DNA of 21,766 nucleotides from a virus, in IMG/VR virus record IMGVR_UViG_3300017963_000805, positions 1 to 21,766 of that record; one strand, 5' to 3'. The notes under the pieces were generated by a model. The model searched no databases. It worked only from the letters and a program-made list of their open reading frames with translations, and was not told the DNA's origin. Positions 14,188 through 19,685 of the stretch are shown piece after piece. Numbering within the stretch: the stretch's first letter is position 1; each line of letters starts with the position of its first letter. A program made the translations under genes and the position numbers.

Positions 14188-14399
14188 TACGGCGCTATAT
14201 CAATCTCCAGTGGCAAGCGCCGGTCCCTTGCCATTCTACGAGCGAGCCCTACAATCCGCTCGCGGCTCGTACTAGTGTATATCTTCCCCATAGGCTCGCC
14301 GTCATCGTAACACACGGCACACGAGAAGATTCTATACTCGTCGCCGTCGCGATTCTCTGTCACATCACCCCATGCCCAAATCACGCGCTCGGTGTCCAT
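14187..14399 (-). CDS. Hypothetical protein, 70 residues
   Basis: ATG at 14399 follows AAGGAAACAAAAGAA, a weaker site than most in the window; the longer frame upstream passes through hairpins and lacks a site. The protein (MDTERVIWAWGDVTENRDGD, then YRIFSCAVCYDDGEPMGKIYTSTS) appears as a small beta-sheet with a single CAVC, ending in a basic helix (RERIVGLARRMARDRRLPLEIDIAP). No family recognised. It lies downstream of the 83-residue gene and probably shares the minus-strand promoter at 14739-14767, with the GGCTCGC hairpin between them. Confidence 0.5.
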   Translation of the reverse strand: MDTERVIWAWGDVTENRDGDEYRIFSCAVCYDDGEPMGKIYTSTSRERIVGLARRMARDRRLPLEIDIAP

Positions 14400-14426
14400 T
14401 TCTTTTGTTTCCTTGTGTCTAGAGTC

Positions 14427-14456
14427 GGCTCGCCCTTGCGAGCCTTGCGCAAGGCT
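14427..14456 (-). repeat. GGCTCGC/GCGAGCC hairpin and adjoining palindrome (minus-strand copy)
   Basis: GGCTCGC (14427-14433) and GCGAGCC (14438-14444) form a 7-bp stem with a 4-base loop. Overlapping it, a 16-bp palindrome centred on TTGCGCAA (14441-14456) covers the stop codon of the 83-residue gene. The same 7-bp arms recur at 15241-15258 and 16204-16221, again beside stop codons. Confidence 0.7.
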
Positions 14457-14706
14457 AGGCCTTGCGAGCGTCGAGCCCACGATACGAGCCCGGACGCCAA
14501 ACGTCATAGGTCTCGCACCCAAACGCGTTTGCGTCGTGAGGCGCAATCATCTTAAACCCGCGTGCCTTGAACGCCGACTCGGCGATGAAAACATACATTG
14601 ACGCAATGTCCTCCGCGTCAACATCGCCCTTGTCCTCGGCGTGGGTCACTTGCGCCCACAACCCGTCAAGAAGGACCTTTGCGCGCGTCGCCGTCCAATA
14701 GTCCAT
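14455..14706 (-). CDS. Hypothetical protein, 83 residues, divergent from the plus-strand island
   Basis: ATG follows GGGAGGACAA. The protein is mostly helical (YWTATRAKVLLDGLWAQVTHAED, AEDIASMYVFIAESAFKARGFKM) with a polar C-terminus (HDANAFGCETYDVWRPGSYRG). No family was recognised. Its leader and promoter are a minus-strand copy of the cassette used by the plus-strand island genes, so it is probably regulated together with them although it points the other way. The stop codon lies within a palindrome. Confidence 0.6.
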   Translation of the reverse strand: MDYWTATRAKVLLDGLWAQVTHAEDKGDVDAEDIASMYVFIAESAFKARGFKMIAPHDANAFGCETYDVWRPGSYRGLDARKA

Positions 14707-14738
14707 TTGTCCTCCCTTGCCTTGACTAGCGTGCCACC

Positions 14739-14767
14739 ATTATAACACATACCGCACGCCTTGTCAA
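14739..14767 (-). promoter_or_regulatory. Sigma-70 promoter, minus-strand copy of repeated cassette
   Basis: TTGACA (14762-14767), 17-base spacer, TATAAT (14739-14744), reading left. The spacer ends GCGGTATGTGT, matching the GCGGTATGTGC of the plus-strand copies. It drives the 83-residue gene at 14706. It is an ideal consensus promoter in both boxes and spacing. Confidence 0.9.
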
Positions 14768-14776
14768 GCCCCAATT

Positions 14777-14839
14777 TTGACGGAAAATTGACGCGTGGTC
14801 GAGCGCTCGCGTCAAGAACTTTTTACGGAACGTTTACGG
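14777..14839. promoter_or_regulatory. Four operator-like heptamers in the divergent control region
   Basis: All on the plus strand: TTGACGG (14777), TTGACGC (14788), TTTACGG (14822), TTTACGG (14833). Members of each pair start 11 bases apart, about one helical turn, and the pairs are 34 bases apart, about three turns. They lie between two divergent promoters and are good candidates for sites of one repressor or activator. Between the two pairs is the palindrome CGAGCGCTCG. Confidence 0.6.
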
Positions 14840-14846
14840 ATAGGCC

Positions 14847-14901
14847 TTGACAAGGGCAAGGGTATGTGCTATAATGGTGGCATAGTCAAGACAAGGGGAG
14901 G
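14847..14901 (+). promoter_or_regulatory. Sigma-70 promoter and leader, cassette copy A
   Basis: TTGACA (14847-14852), 17-base spacer, TATAAT (14870-14875), then a leader with GGGGAGG at 14895-14901. Tandem TTTACGG heptamers lie just upstream. It drives the 114-residue gene at 14908. Confidence 0.92.
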
Positions 14902-14907
14902 CACAAG

Positions 14908-15252
14908 ATGATGACACGAGAAAGCAAAACGGCACGCGTCGAGCGGTGGGCACGCGTTCTAGACTCCATTAATGGACGCATCGCCGCGGCACGCGTCGAG
15001 CAACAAGAATTGGCGGCACGCGTCGAGCGAGGAACGCTCGACCCAACGAGCGTTGAGTATGAAATCGAAATGCACCGAGCCTACATCGCGCACGAGGCGG
15101 CCATATACGAGTACAATCTTGTGGAGCACGAGCTATCCATCGTCCGTAACGAGCCGGTTCTCGACCCGATAGACAAGATTTGGATTATTGACAACACCGA
15201 CACCGAGCCCGACGCGCTTGACATCGCGGTCGAGCGTCTCGCGAGCCGATAG
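14908..15252 (+). CDS. Coiled-coil protein, first gene of plus-strand island
   Basis: 114 residues, ATG six bases after GGGGAGG (a second ATG follows at once). The N-terminal two-thirds is a long charged helix, probably a coiled coil (ERWARVLDSINGRIAAARVEQ, then YEIEMHRAYIAHEAAIYEYNLVEHEL). The C-terminus is acidic (DNTDTEPDALDIAVERLASR). A 14-base sequence (GGCACGCGTCGAGC) occurs three times in frame at 14931, 14988 and 15015, coding for ARVE each time, which suggests growth by short duplication. Unknown function. The stop codon sits in the loop of a hairpin. Confidence 0.7.
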   Translation: MMTRESKTARVERWARVLDSINGRIAAARVEQQELAARVERGTLDPTSVEYEIEMHRAYIAHEAAIYEYNLVEHELSIVRNEPVLDPIDKIWIIDNTDTEPDALDIAVERLASR

Positions 15253-15278
15253 GCTCGCGCATGGGCGACTAGTCGCCC
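15240..15278 (+). repeat. GCGAGCC/GGCTCGC hairpin plus 16-bp palindrome at gene end
   Basis: GCGAGCC, loop GATA, GGCTCGC (15241-15258, extended to 8 bp by the flanking C and G) covers the stop codon of the 114-residue gene. It is followed by the perfect palindrome GGGCGACTAGTCGCCC (15263-15278). No U-run follows, so strong termination is not expected; it directly abuts the next promoter cassette. Confidence 0.75.
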
Positions 15279-15282
15279 GGAA

Positions 15283-15360
15283 TTTACGGAACGTTTACGG
15301 ATAGGCTCTTGACAATGCTTGCGGTATGTGCTATACTAGAGTCACACTAGACAAGGGGAG
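15283..15360 (+). promoter_or_regulatory. Promoter cassette copy B
   Basis: Tandem TTTACGG at 15283 and 15294, TTGACA (15309-15314), 17-base spacer, TATACT (15332-15337), and an ACAAGGGGAGGC leader from 15351. It is almost identical to copies A and C apart from a one-base change in the -10 box. It drives the genes at 15367 and probably 15624. Confidence 0.92.
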
Positions 15361-15366
15361 GCAACG

Positions 15367-15618
15367 ATGACAAACGCACAAATGGCCGAGAAGATTCGCG
15401 AGCAAACGCTATACCGCCTACAAAAGATTCGAGACTATGGCGACAAAATCACCTTGGCACGCGAGAACGGAACGTGGGAGGGAATTGACTATTTTGTCCA
15501 CATGCAAAATTGGAACGACACAACGCTCGGCGGCATTACCGAACTAGCCTATGCGCTCGGGTTTCGCGTCGAAATCAACTATGAAAAAATGACGGTTACC
15601 GTCAAGAAACGAGGATAA
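15367..15618 (+). CDS. Small hypothetical protein, 83 residues
   Basis: ATG follows GGGGAGGCAACG. The first 45 residues are helical (MAEKIREQTLYRLQKIRDYGDKITLAREN). The C-terminus is a helix plus two strands (GGITELAYALGFRVEINYEKMTVTVKK). The end resembles that of the 86-residue gene at 16268 (LGFRVEINY versus LGVNIHVDY), and the two share 24 identical bases across their leader and first codons, so they may be distant paralogues. Function unknown. Transcribed from cassette copy B. Confidence 0.68.
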   Translation: MTNAQMAEKIREQTLYRLQKIRDYGDKITLARENGTWEGIDYFVHMQNWNDTTLGGITELAYALGFRVEINYEKMTVTVKKRG

Positions 15619-15623
15619 CACAA

Positions 15624-15881
15624 ATGACTACAATCGCCGAGACAAAGGCGGCTCGGGGTATGATGCTTGACGCGCTCGCGCAAGGCGGCATGCCCATAGA
15701 TGAAATTGAAGCCCTATTGAAAGACAACGACACAAGGCGAGCGCTCGGTAGGCTCGCCCGTGACACCGTCGGTATCGTCAATGCTTTTGTGTCCATTGCT
15801 AGAGACAACCCGCAATGGGGTAGGGCGATTCTAGAACGCGAGGCGGAACGCGCCCGGAATTTACGGAACGTTTACGGATAG
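15624..15881 (+). CDS. Small helical hypothetical protein, 85 residues
   Basis: ATG five bases after the previous TAA with an ACGAGGATAACACAA leader, so it is co-transcribed with the 83-residue gene. It is predicted to be all helical (ETKAARGMMLDALAQGG, IDEIEALLKDNDTRRALGRLARDTVGIVNAFVSIA). The last eight codons, ending NLRNVYG, are encoded by the operator part of the next promoter cassette, and the TAG stop lies two bases beyond the second TTTACGG. The C-terminus is therefore set by regulatory DNA. Function unknown. Confidence 0.65.
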   Translation: MTTIAETKAARGMMLDALAQGGMPIDEIEALLKDNDTRRALGRLARDTVGIVNAFVSIARDNPQWGRAILEREAERARNLRNVYG

Positions 15882-15940
15882 GCCCTTGACAAGGCTTGCG
15901 GTATGTGCTATAATAGGGGTATAGTCAAGACAAGGGGAGG
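15860..15940 (+). promoter_or_regulatory. Promoter cassette copy C
   Basis: Tandem TTTACGG at 15860 and 15871, TTGACA (15886-15891), 17-base spacer, TATAAT (15909-15914), and a leader with ACAAGGGGAGGC. The upstream part overlaps the 3' end of the 85-residue gene. It drives the gene at 15947 and probably 16268. Confidence 0.92.
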
Positions 15941-15946
15941 CACAAA

Positions 15947-16204
15947 ATGGAAACCCAACAAATCGGGTTCGGTATCCAAGACGGTCCGCGACGAATATAC
16001 TCCATCACGGGCATAGGGTATCGGGAAGGCGCGCGTCTCCGGTCCGCCGGATGGGAATGGATACGCGGGTTCAAATGTCCCGGAACATGGTCAACCGAAA
16101 ATCCACGAGTGTTCGCGGATGCGGTTCGCCGGGTACGGGGCACAAAATGGTACGGTGGGATTTGGCGGATGCGGGTCGGTGGCAATTTCGAGCGTATAGA
16201 CTAG
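15947..16204 (+). CDS. Small basic hypothetical protein, 85 residues
   Basis: ATG follows GGGGAGGCACAAA. The protein is rich in Gly, Arg and Trp (GIGYREGARLRSAGWEWIRGFKCPGTW, then RVFADAVRRVRGTKWYGGIWRMRVGG) and probably forms a small beta-rich fold with one central helix. Its net positive charge would allow nucleic-acid binding or mimicry-type interactions, but nothing specific is recognised. It has its own consensus promoter. A GCGAGCC hairpin begins at its stop codon. Confidence 0.65.
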   Translation: METQQIGFGIQDGPRRIYSITGIGYREGARLRSAGWEWIRGFKCPGTWSTENPRVFADAVRRVRGTKWYGGIWRMRVGGNFERID

Positions 16205-16238
16205 CGAGCCGCAAGGCTCGCGCACGGGCACAAAGCCC
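16204..16238 (+). repeat. GCGAGCC/GGCTCGC hairpin at gene end, third copy
   Basis: GCGAGCC (16204-16210), loop GCAA (a GNRA tetraloop), GGCTCGC (16215-16221), then a smaller GGGC/GCCC stem (16226-16238). The layout equals that at 15240-15278. No full promoter follows, so transcription of the next gene must pass this hairpin unless a weak promoter was missed. Confidence 0.7.
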
Positions 16239-16267
16239 AAACCATAATAGCACAAGGGGAGGCAACG

Positions 16268-16528
16268 ATGACAAAGGCGGAAATCACGCACAAGTTAGTT
16301 GACGCACTACGGGGCGAGCTTTTGTTCCGAGACGACAAGCTAGCTCAAGCGGCGCTCGTCAAAGACGTAGACAAGACAACATACGAGGCACTAGTGCAAA
16401 GCGCTCGCTATTGCCGATCATTTTGTAACGGTATCGTCAAAGCGGGCAAGATGCTCGGTGTCAATATCCACGTGGACTATGCGCCATGGGAAGACAAAAC
16501 ACCCCGCGAGCGCATCACCGTCCTATAG
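16268..16528 (+). CDS. Small hypothetical protein, 86 residues
   Basis: ATG after GGGGAGGCAACG, the same leader as the 83-residue gene but without a promoter of its own; a lone CATAAT at 16242 lacks a -35. The protein is helical for about 60 residues (MTKAEITHKLVDALRGELLFRDDKLAQAALV, YEALVQSARYCRSFCNGIVKAGKMLG) and ends in strands (VNIHVDY, ERITVL). It probably shares ancestry with the gene at 15367. Function unknown. A clear intrinsic terminator follows at once. Confidence 0.66.
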   Translation: MTKAEITHKLVDALRGELLFRDDKLAQAALVKDVDKTTYEALVQSARYCRSFCNGIVKAGKMLGVNIHVDYAPWEDKTPRERITVL

Positions 16529-16534
16529 GCCAAG

Positions 16535-16568
16535 TGGCCAAGGGAAACAAATCCCCTTGGCCATTTTT
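16535..16568 (+). terminator. Rho-independent terminator
   Basis: A 10-bp perfect stem, TGGCCAAGGG (16535-16544) with CCCTTGGCCA (16554-16563), has a 9-base loop and is followed immediately by TTTTT. This is the one textbook intrinsic terminator in the window. It closes the promoter-cassette genes (14908-16528) and separates them from the three genes that follow. Confidence 0.92.
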
Positions 16569-16614
16569 GCAAAAAAAATCACGAAATTTCCCCAAGTCCG
16601 CACGGGAGGCGGAG

Positions 16615-17070
16615 ATGCAAAACGGGCACATTTGGGACGCAGCGTTGGCCAAGCGCCGGGCGGAACAAGCGGCACAAATCGCCAAGGAGGCCGACTGGGC
16701 CGAGACGAAAGTTTCACGAGCCGCAAAGGCATTTCGGGCTCTGTTCGGTCTGTCCATTGAGGGTGGCTATTATGATAGCGCCAGCGGCGACGTACATTTC
16801 TCCATGGGCGGATACACCAGCATTGTCTTCCAGGGGTACCGAGAGGGGTGGCGGGTAGATTGGGTCTGTAGCGAGTGTTCCGAGACGCATTCCCACCCCA
16901 TTGTCCAGGTATCCGACATCGGCGCTTTTGCGGAGGACACAATAGAGGCGCATGTGTGTCCAGAGTGGGGCCAGGTGACGAAGGTTCCCACCCCCACCGA
17001 CGCCTTTGTGGACATGCTGGTGGCGCGCGTTGTGGCGGAGGTTCGCAGAATGGCAGAGGAGGACTTGTGA
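16615..17070 (+). CDS. Hypothetical protein with possible metal-binding centre, 151 residues
   Basis: ATG at 16615 is four bases after a GGGAGGC GGAG region; the longer upstream frame passes through the terminator. Residues 1-45 are helical (AALAKRRAEQAAQIAKEADWAETKVSRAAKAF). A central beta part (IEGGYYDSASGDVHFSMGG) leads into CSECSETHSH (85-94) and HVCPEW (113-118), so C85, C88, H92 or H94 and C115 could bind zinc. The C-terminus is a helix. No family recognised. No promoter was found between the terminator and this gene. Its stop overlaps the next start by one base. Confidence 0.6.
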   Translation: MQNGHIWDAALAKRRAEQAAQIAKEADWAETKVSRAAKAFRALFGLSIEGGYYDSASGDVHFSMGGYTSIVFQGYREGWRVDWVCSECSETHSHPIVQVSDIGAFAEDTIEAHVCPEWGQVTKVPTPTDAFVDMLVARVVAEVRRMAEEDL

Positions 17071-17474
17071 TGGCTGACGGTATGGCGTATGCGCACGAGG
17101 AACAGGGGCTCGGCGCTTGGGGTTTTCCCAAGGAGACACTCCGGGACATGGAGGAGGATGTCTTGCCACTGTGCTGCGATGGGCGCGAACCGGCGGAGGC
17201 CTTCCGGTTCAGCCCCATCGGTGTGCAGGTCCCGGAGGCGGTTGTTTTCATCACACGAAAGGTAGGCCCCAACTACGACGAACTCTACAGCGCCGTCGTT
17301 GTGTTCTTTGGGGAGGAGAAATGCGAGCTGTACGGCGGCATCTCCCCTCCCGGCTCCAACATTGCGGAAAAGGCATACGAGTTTGCGGCACAGGCCTACG
17401 AGGACAGGGGATACACTCAGACCGTTGCCAAGAATCTTCTAGAGAGGTGGTCAGGTGGCCATAAGAACGCGTAG
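17070..17474 (+). CDS. Hypothetical protein, 134 residues
   Basis: ATG overlaps the previous stop (TGATG) and follows GAGGAGGACTTGTG. The sequence suggests a small alpha/beta protein: an acidic N-terminus (ETLRDMEEDVLPLCCDGREP), strands VVFITRKVG and ELYSAVVVFFGEEKCELYGG, and a C-terminal helical stretch (NIAEKAYEFAAQAYEDRG, VAKNLLERW). No motif recognised. It is translationally coupled to the 151-residue protein and overlaps the last island gene by 20 bases. Confidence 0.6.
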   Translation: MADGMAYAHEEQGLGAWGFPKETLRDMEEDVLPLCCDGREPAEAFRFSPIGVQVPEAVVFITRKVGPNYDELYSAVVVFFGEEKCELYGGISPPGSNIAEKAYEFAAQAYEDRGYTQTVAKNLLERWSGGHKNA

Positions 17475-17778
17475 GGAGCGAGATAACGAGGCCGTATTGC
17501 CCGTGAGCAAAGGGTCCGCCACAGTATACACTTTCGCTCATCGAGGGCCAGAGTGGGGATACTCGCTAGAGGTTCTTGTAAAATTGGATAACCCCTACAC
17601 CAGGACATACTTAACCATAACCCGAACGTGGCGCGGCTTTACGGAGCTCCCAGACCTTGTAGAGTGGACGGGGCACGCGAGCAACCCTTGGGAGGCAGCC
17701 AAGTATGCCGTTGCACACTGGACAGGTGTACTGGTCAAGGAAGAGGAGCCTACTCTAGAGAAAGCCGCCGATAGCTGA
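17455..17778 (+). CDS. Hypothetical protein, last gene of plus-strand island
   Basis: 107 residues from a GTG that lies inside the end of the previous gene, behind GAGAGG. The protein has beta strands (ATVYTFAHRG, YSLEVLVKLDN, TYLTITRTWRGF) and a helix with Trp (NPWEAAKYAVAHWTGVLV). The last 29 bases overlap the 3' end of the MuF gene on the opposite strand, with no terminator between the converging genes. Function unknown. Confidence 0.58.
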   Translation: MAIRTRRERDNEAVLPVSKGSATVYTFAHRGPEWGYSLEVLVKLDNPYTRTYLTITRTWRGFTELPDLVEWTGHASNPWEAAKYAVAHWTGVLVKEEEPTLEKAADS

Positions 17779-19384
17779 CGTCGTATCCAATTTTGCGCAT
17801 GGCTCGCGTGGCCATACTCCACACCTTGTGCCAGTGGTTGGCATTGGCCTCGGAAAAGGTCATTTCGCCAGACAAGATAGCCTTGATGTCTTGGCGCTTG
17901 ACCAGGCCACGCGAGCCCACGATGATCTCGGCTATATTCCGATTGTCCTCTGCCGATAGACCCCGGTCTTGCATGTTGTTCGTGAACGAGTAGCGCCATT
18001 TCTGGCCAGCGGCATCTTGGCCGGATACCCGCATTTCCTTGACACGATAGTGCAGGGCCATGGTCACATCACTCGTGCTGAGCCCGCGCCCCGATGGGTG
18101 ATTGTGCAGAATGTATCCCCCGGCAAGGCCTCGCAACTCCTCGGGGGTGAGCCGTACCTGCGTTGCCTCGCCCGCACGCTCCGTGACAACCCGCCCGTCA
18201 GAGCCCATAGCACACATGCGCTCATAGTCCAGGGGCATATACATCTGCTCGCGACGGCCAAAGACGGCATCCTTGTTGACGCGCCCCTCCGTGCTGTTCG
18301 GTGGGCCTGCAGCCTTGCTTCCCTCAGTAATGCGCTCGCGCTCCGTGATACCATAGGGGAGCATCACACACCGGCACTGTATGACCATTTCGAGGGGGGC
18401 ACCACGAGAGTCGTCGCCTGGGAATCCGACCTCGGCACCCCCCACCTTGAAGGGGGCGTCCATGGGGATGGGGCCTGGCACACCCCCCTCCGAATATTCG
18501 TACATCGCCTGGGCGTGTTCCGGGCGCTCCCGCCCGTCGATTGAGGCCAGCCACGTCTTGCGCTGCACGCCCCACTCACGCATCAGATGATACGAGCCTG
18601 CATGACTGGCCCTCATAGTCTGGTCACGCGCTATGAGCTCGCGCCGATACTCCGGCATGCGCTCCTCGTACCAGGTGAAATCCTCACGCGTCTTGTCGCC
18701 ATCCATCCACTGCTCGAATAAGGTTGTCAGGCGGTCCTGCATCATCTTGACAGACCACCCCTCGACAATGGCGTGCTTTTGCATCAGGGCGAGGCCATCG
18801 TGTGTGGTCTGGTTGATCGGCTGGGCAAAGGTCGTTGTATAATCGTTGAACCACTCGGCCGCATCTAGGTTCGCCACGTTGAACCGTGCCCCGAGGGTTG
18901 ACTGGAGCACATCCGCTTGCCCGCGAATGACGGCCCGAATACCGGGGAGAAACTCCTCGCGCCAGTTATCCCCCGCCTTCTCCAGCAAATACTTACGATA
19001 GAGCTCGCCAAAAGTCTGCCAGTCGAGTGAGGCCTTGAGGTGGAGTGATTTCTCACGCACCTCAGACAGCATAGCCAGGATGGCCCGCATATCCTTGTAG
19101 AGAGCCCGCCTGGTCGCGTCGCCCAACTCCTCCTCGTGGGAATCAGCAACGTTCAATACTTGCGCGCGATACTCCCAAGGGGTTGCCTTGCCCTCGTTTG
19201 GCTCCTCCTGCTCTACCCACAAGAGTTGGGTCAGCCCCTCCCATGTATCGTCCTCGAACCACTCGCGGAACTCACCCACAGACATGGGGTCCAGGTCAAC
19301 GATGGCACAATACCGGTCCACCGCCTCCTGAGTAAGAGCCGCCTTGGCTCGCGTAAGACTCGCCTCAAGAGAAGCCCTTACCAC
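17750..19384 (-). CDS. MuF/SPP1 gp7-type head morphogenesis protein with C-terminal HNHP domain
   Basis: 544 residues, GTG start after GGGAGG. Residues about 1-165 are helical. The MuF domain (about 170-345) is recognisable from RELIARDQTMRASHAG, MREWGVQRKTWLASIDGRERPEH, DAPFKVGG...GFPGD and the closing IQCRCVMLPY. MuF proteins bind the portal, sit in the head in few copies and can leave with the DNA. After a linker, residues about 375-540 carry a second domain with DGRVVTERAG, LTPEELRGLAGGYILHNHPSGRGLSTSD (412-439) and a C-terminal helical tail. HxHP with S436 and D439 resembles a JAB/MPN metal site, but the spacing is one residue short and the usual Glu is unclear. It may be a virion-carried enzyme. 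Confidence 0.8.
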   Translation of the reverse strand: MVRASLEASLTRAKAALTQEAVDRYCAIVDLDPMSVGEFREWFEDDTWEGLTQLLWVEQEEPNEGKATPWEYRAQVLNVADSHEEELGDATRRALYKDMRAILAMLSEVREKSLHLKASLDWQTFGELYRKYLLEKAGDNWREEFLPGIRAVIRGQADVLQSTLGARFNVANLDAAEWFNDYTTTFAQPINQTTHDGLALMQKHAIVEGWSVKMMQDRLTTLFEQWMDGDKTREDFTWYEERMPEYRRELIARDQTMRASHAGSYHLMREWGVQRKTWLASIDGRERPEHAQAMYEYSEGGVPGPIPMDAPFKVGGAEVGFPGDDSRGAPLEMVIQCRCVMLPYGITERERITEGSKAAGPPNSTEGRVNKDAVFGRREQMYMPLDYERMCAMGSDGRVVTERAGEATQVRLTPEELRGLAGGYILHNHPSGRGLSTSDVTMALHYRVKEMRVSGQDAAGQKWRYSFTNNMQDRGLSAEDNRNIAEIIVGSRGLVKRQDIKAILSGEMTFSEANANHWHKVWSMATRAMRKIGYDVSYRRLSLE

Positions 19385-19396
19385 CCACGTACCTCC

Positions 19397-19675
19397 CTAC
19401 TCAATCGCCTCATAACCCCAACAAAAATCAGCGTCCGACAGAATGTGATATTCGGATTTTGCATCGCGCACAACCAATACAAGCCACTCGCCTGGGCCAA
19501 TTTTTTTGTACCCACCCACAGTAGGAACAACACTCCACTGCTCGCTCTGCATGGCCTCAACAACCAAGGGGCGACTCCTGTACAATCCCCACTCAGCCCC
19601 ACCCCTTACGGACGCACGCCCCGGACCGAACACCAAGGGCAGCCACACAATGACCGCTGCCAATACTCCCCTCAT
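19397..19675 (-). CDS. Small secreted or membrane-anchored protein, 92 residues
   Basis: ATG at 19675 follows GAGGGGAAGTC; the frame upstream overlaps the preceding gene. The N-terminus (MRGVLAAVIVWLPLVFG) is a typical signal peptide or membrane anchor: one Arg, a 14-residue hydrophobic core and a possible cleavage site near GRASV. The remainder (about 70 residues) is polar with strands (WSVVPTVGGYKKIGPGEWLVLVVRDAKSEYHI). No lipobox cysteine. An exported protein in the head region suggests a moron, for example superinfection exclusion or a host-surface function, but there is no direct evidence. Confidence 0.55.
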   Translation of the reverse strand: MRGVLAAVIVWLPLVFGPGRASVRGGAEWGLYRSRPLVVEAMQSEQWSVVPTVGGYKKIGPGEWLVLVVRDAKSEYHILSDADFCWGYEAIE

Positions 19676-19685
19676 GACTTCCCCT

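Noticed and set aside
14841-15946. Repeated cassettes as a CRISPR array
   Set aside because: Repeats are separated by whole genes rather than short uniform spacers, and each contains a promoter and ribosome binding site.
16242-16247. CATAAT as a -10 box for the gene at 16268
   Set aside because: No -35-like sequence at 16-18 bases upstream (the region is the GCGAGCC hairpin) and the rest of the cassette is absent.
16523-17272. 249-codon minus-strand frame opposite the end of the plus-strand island
   Set aside because: Product is rich in Pro, Ser and Arg with no domain, and it runs through the intrinsic terminator. The plus-strand genes have good starts and coupled overlaps.
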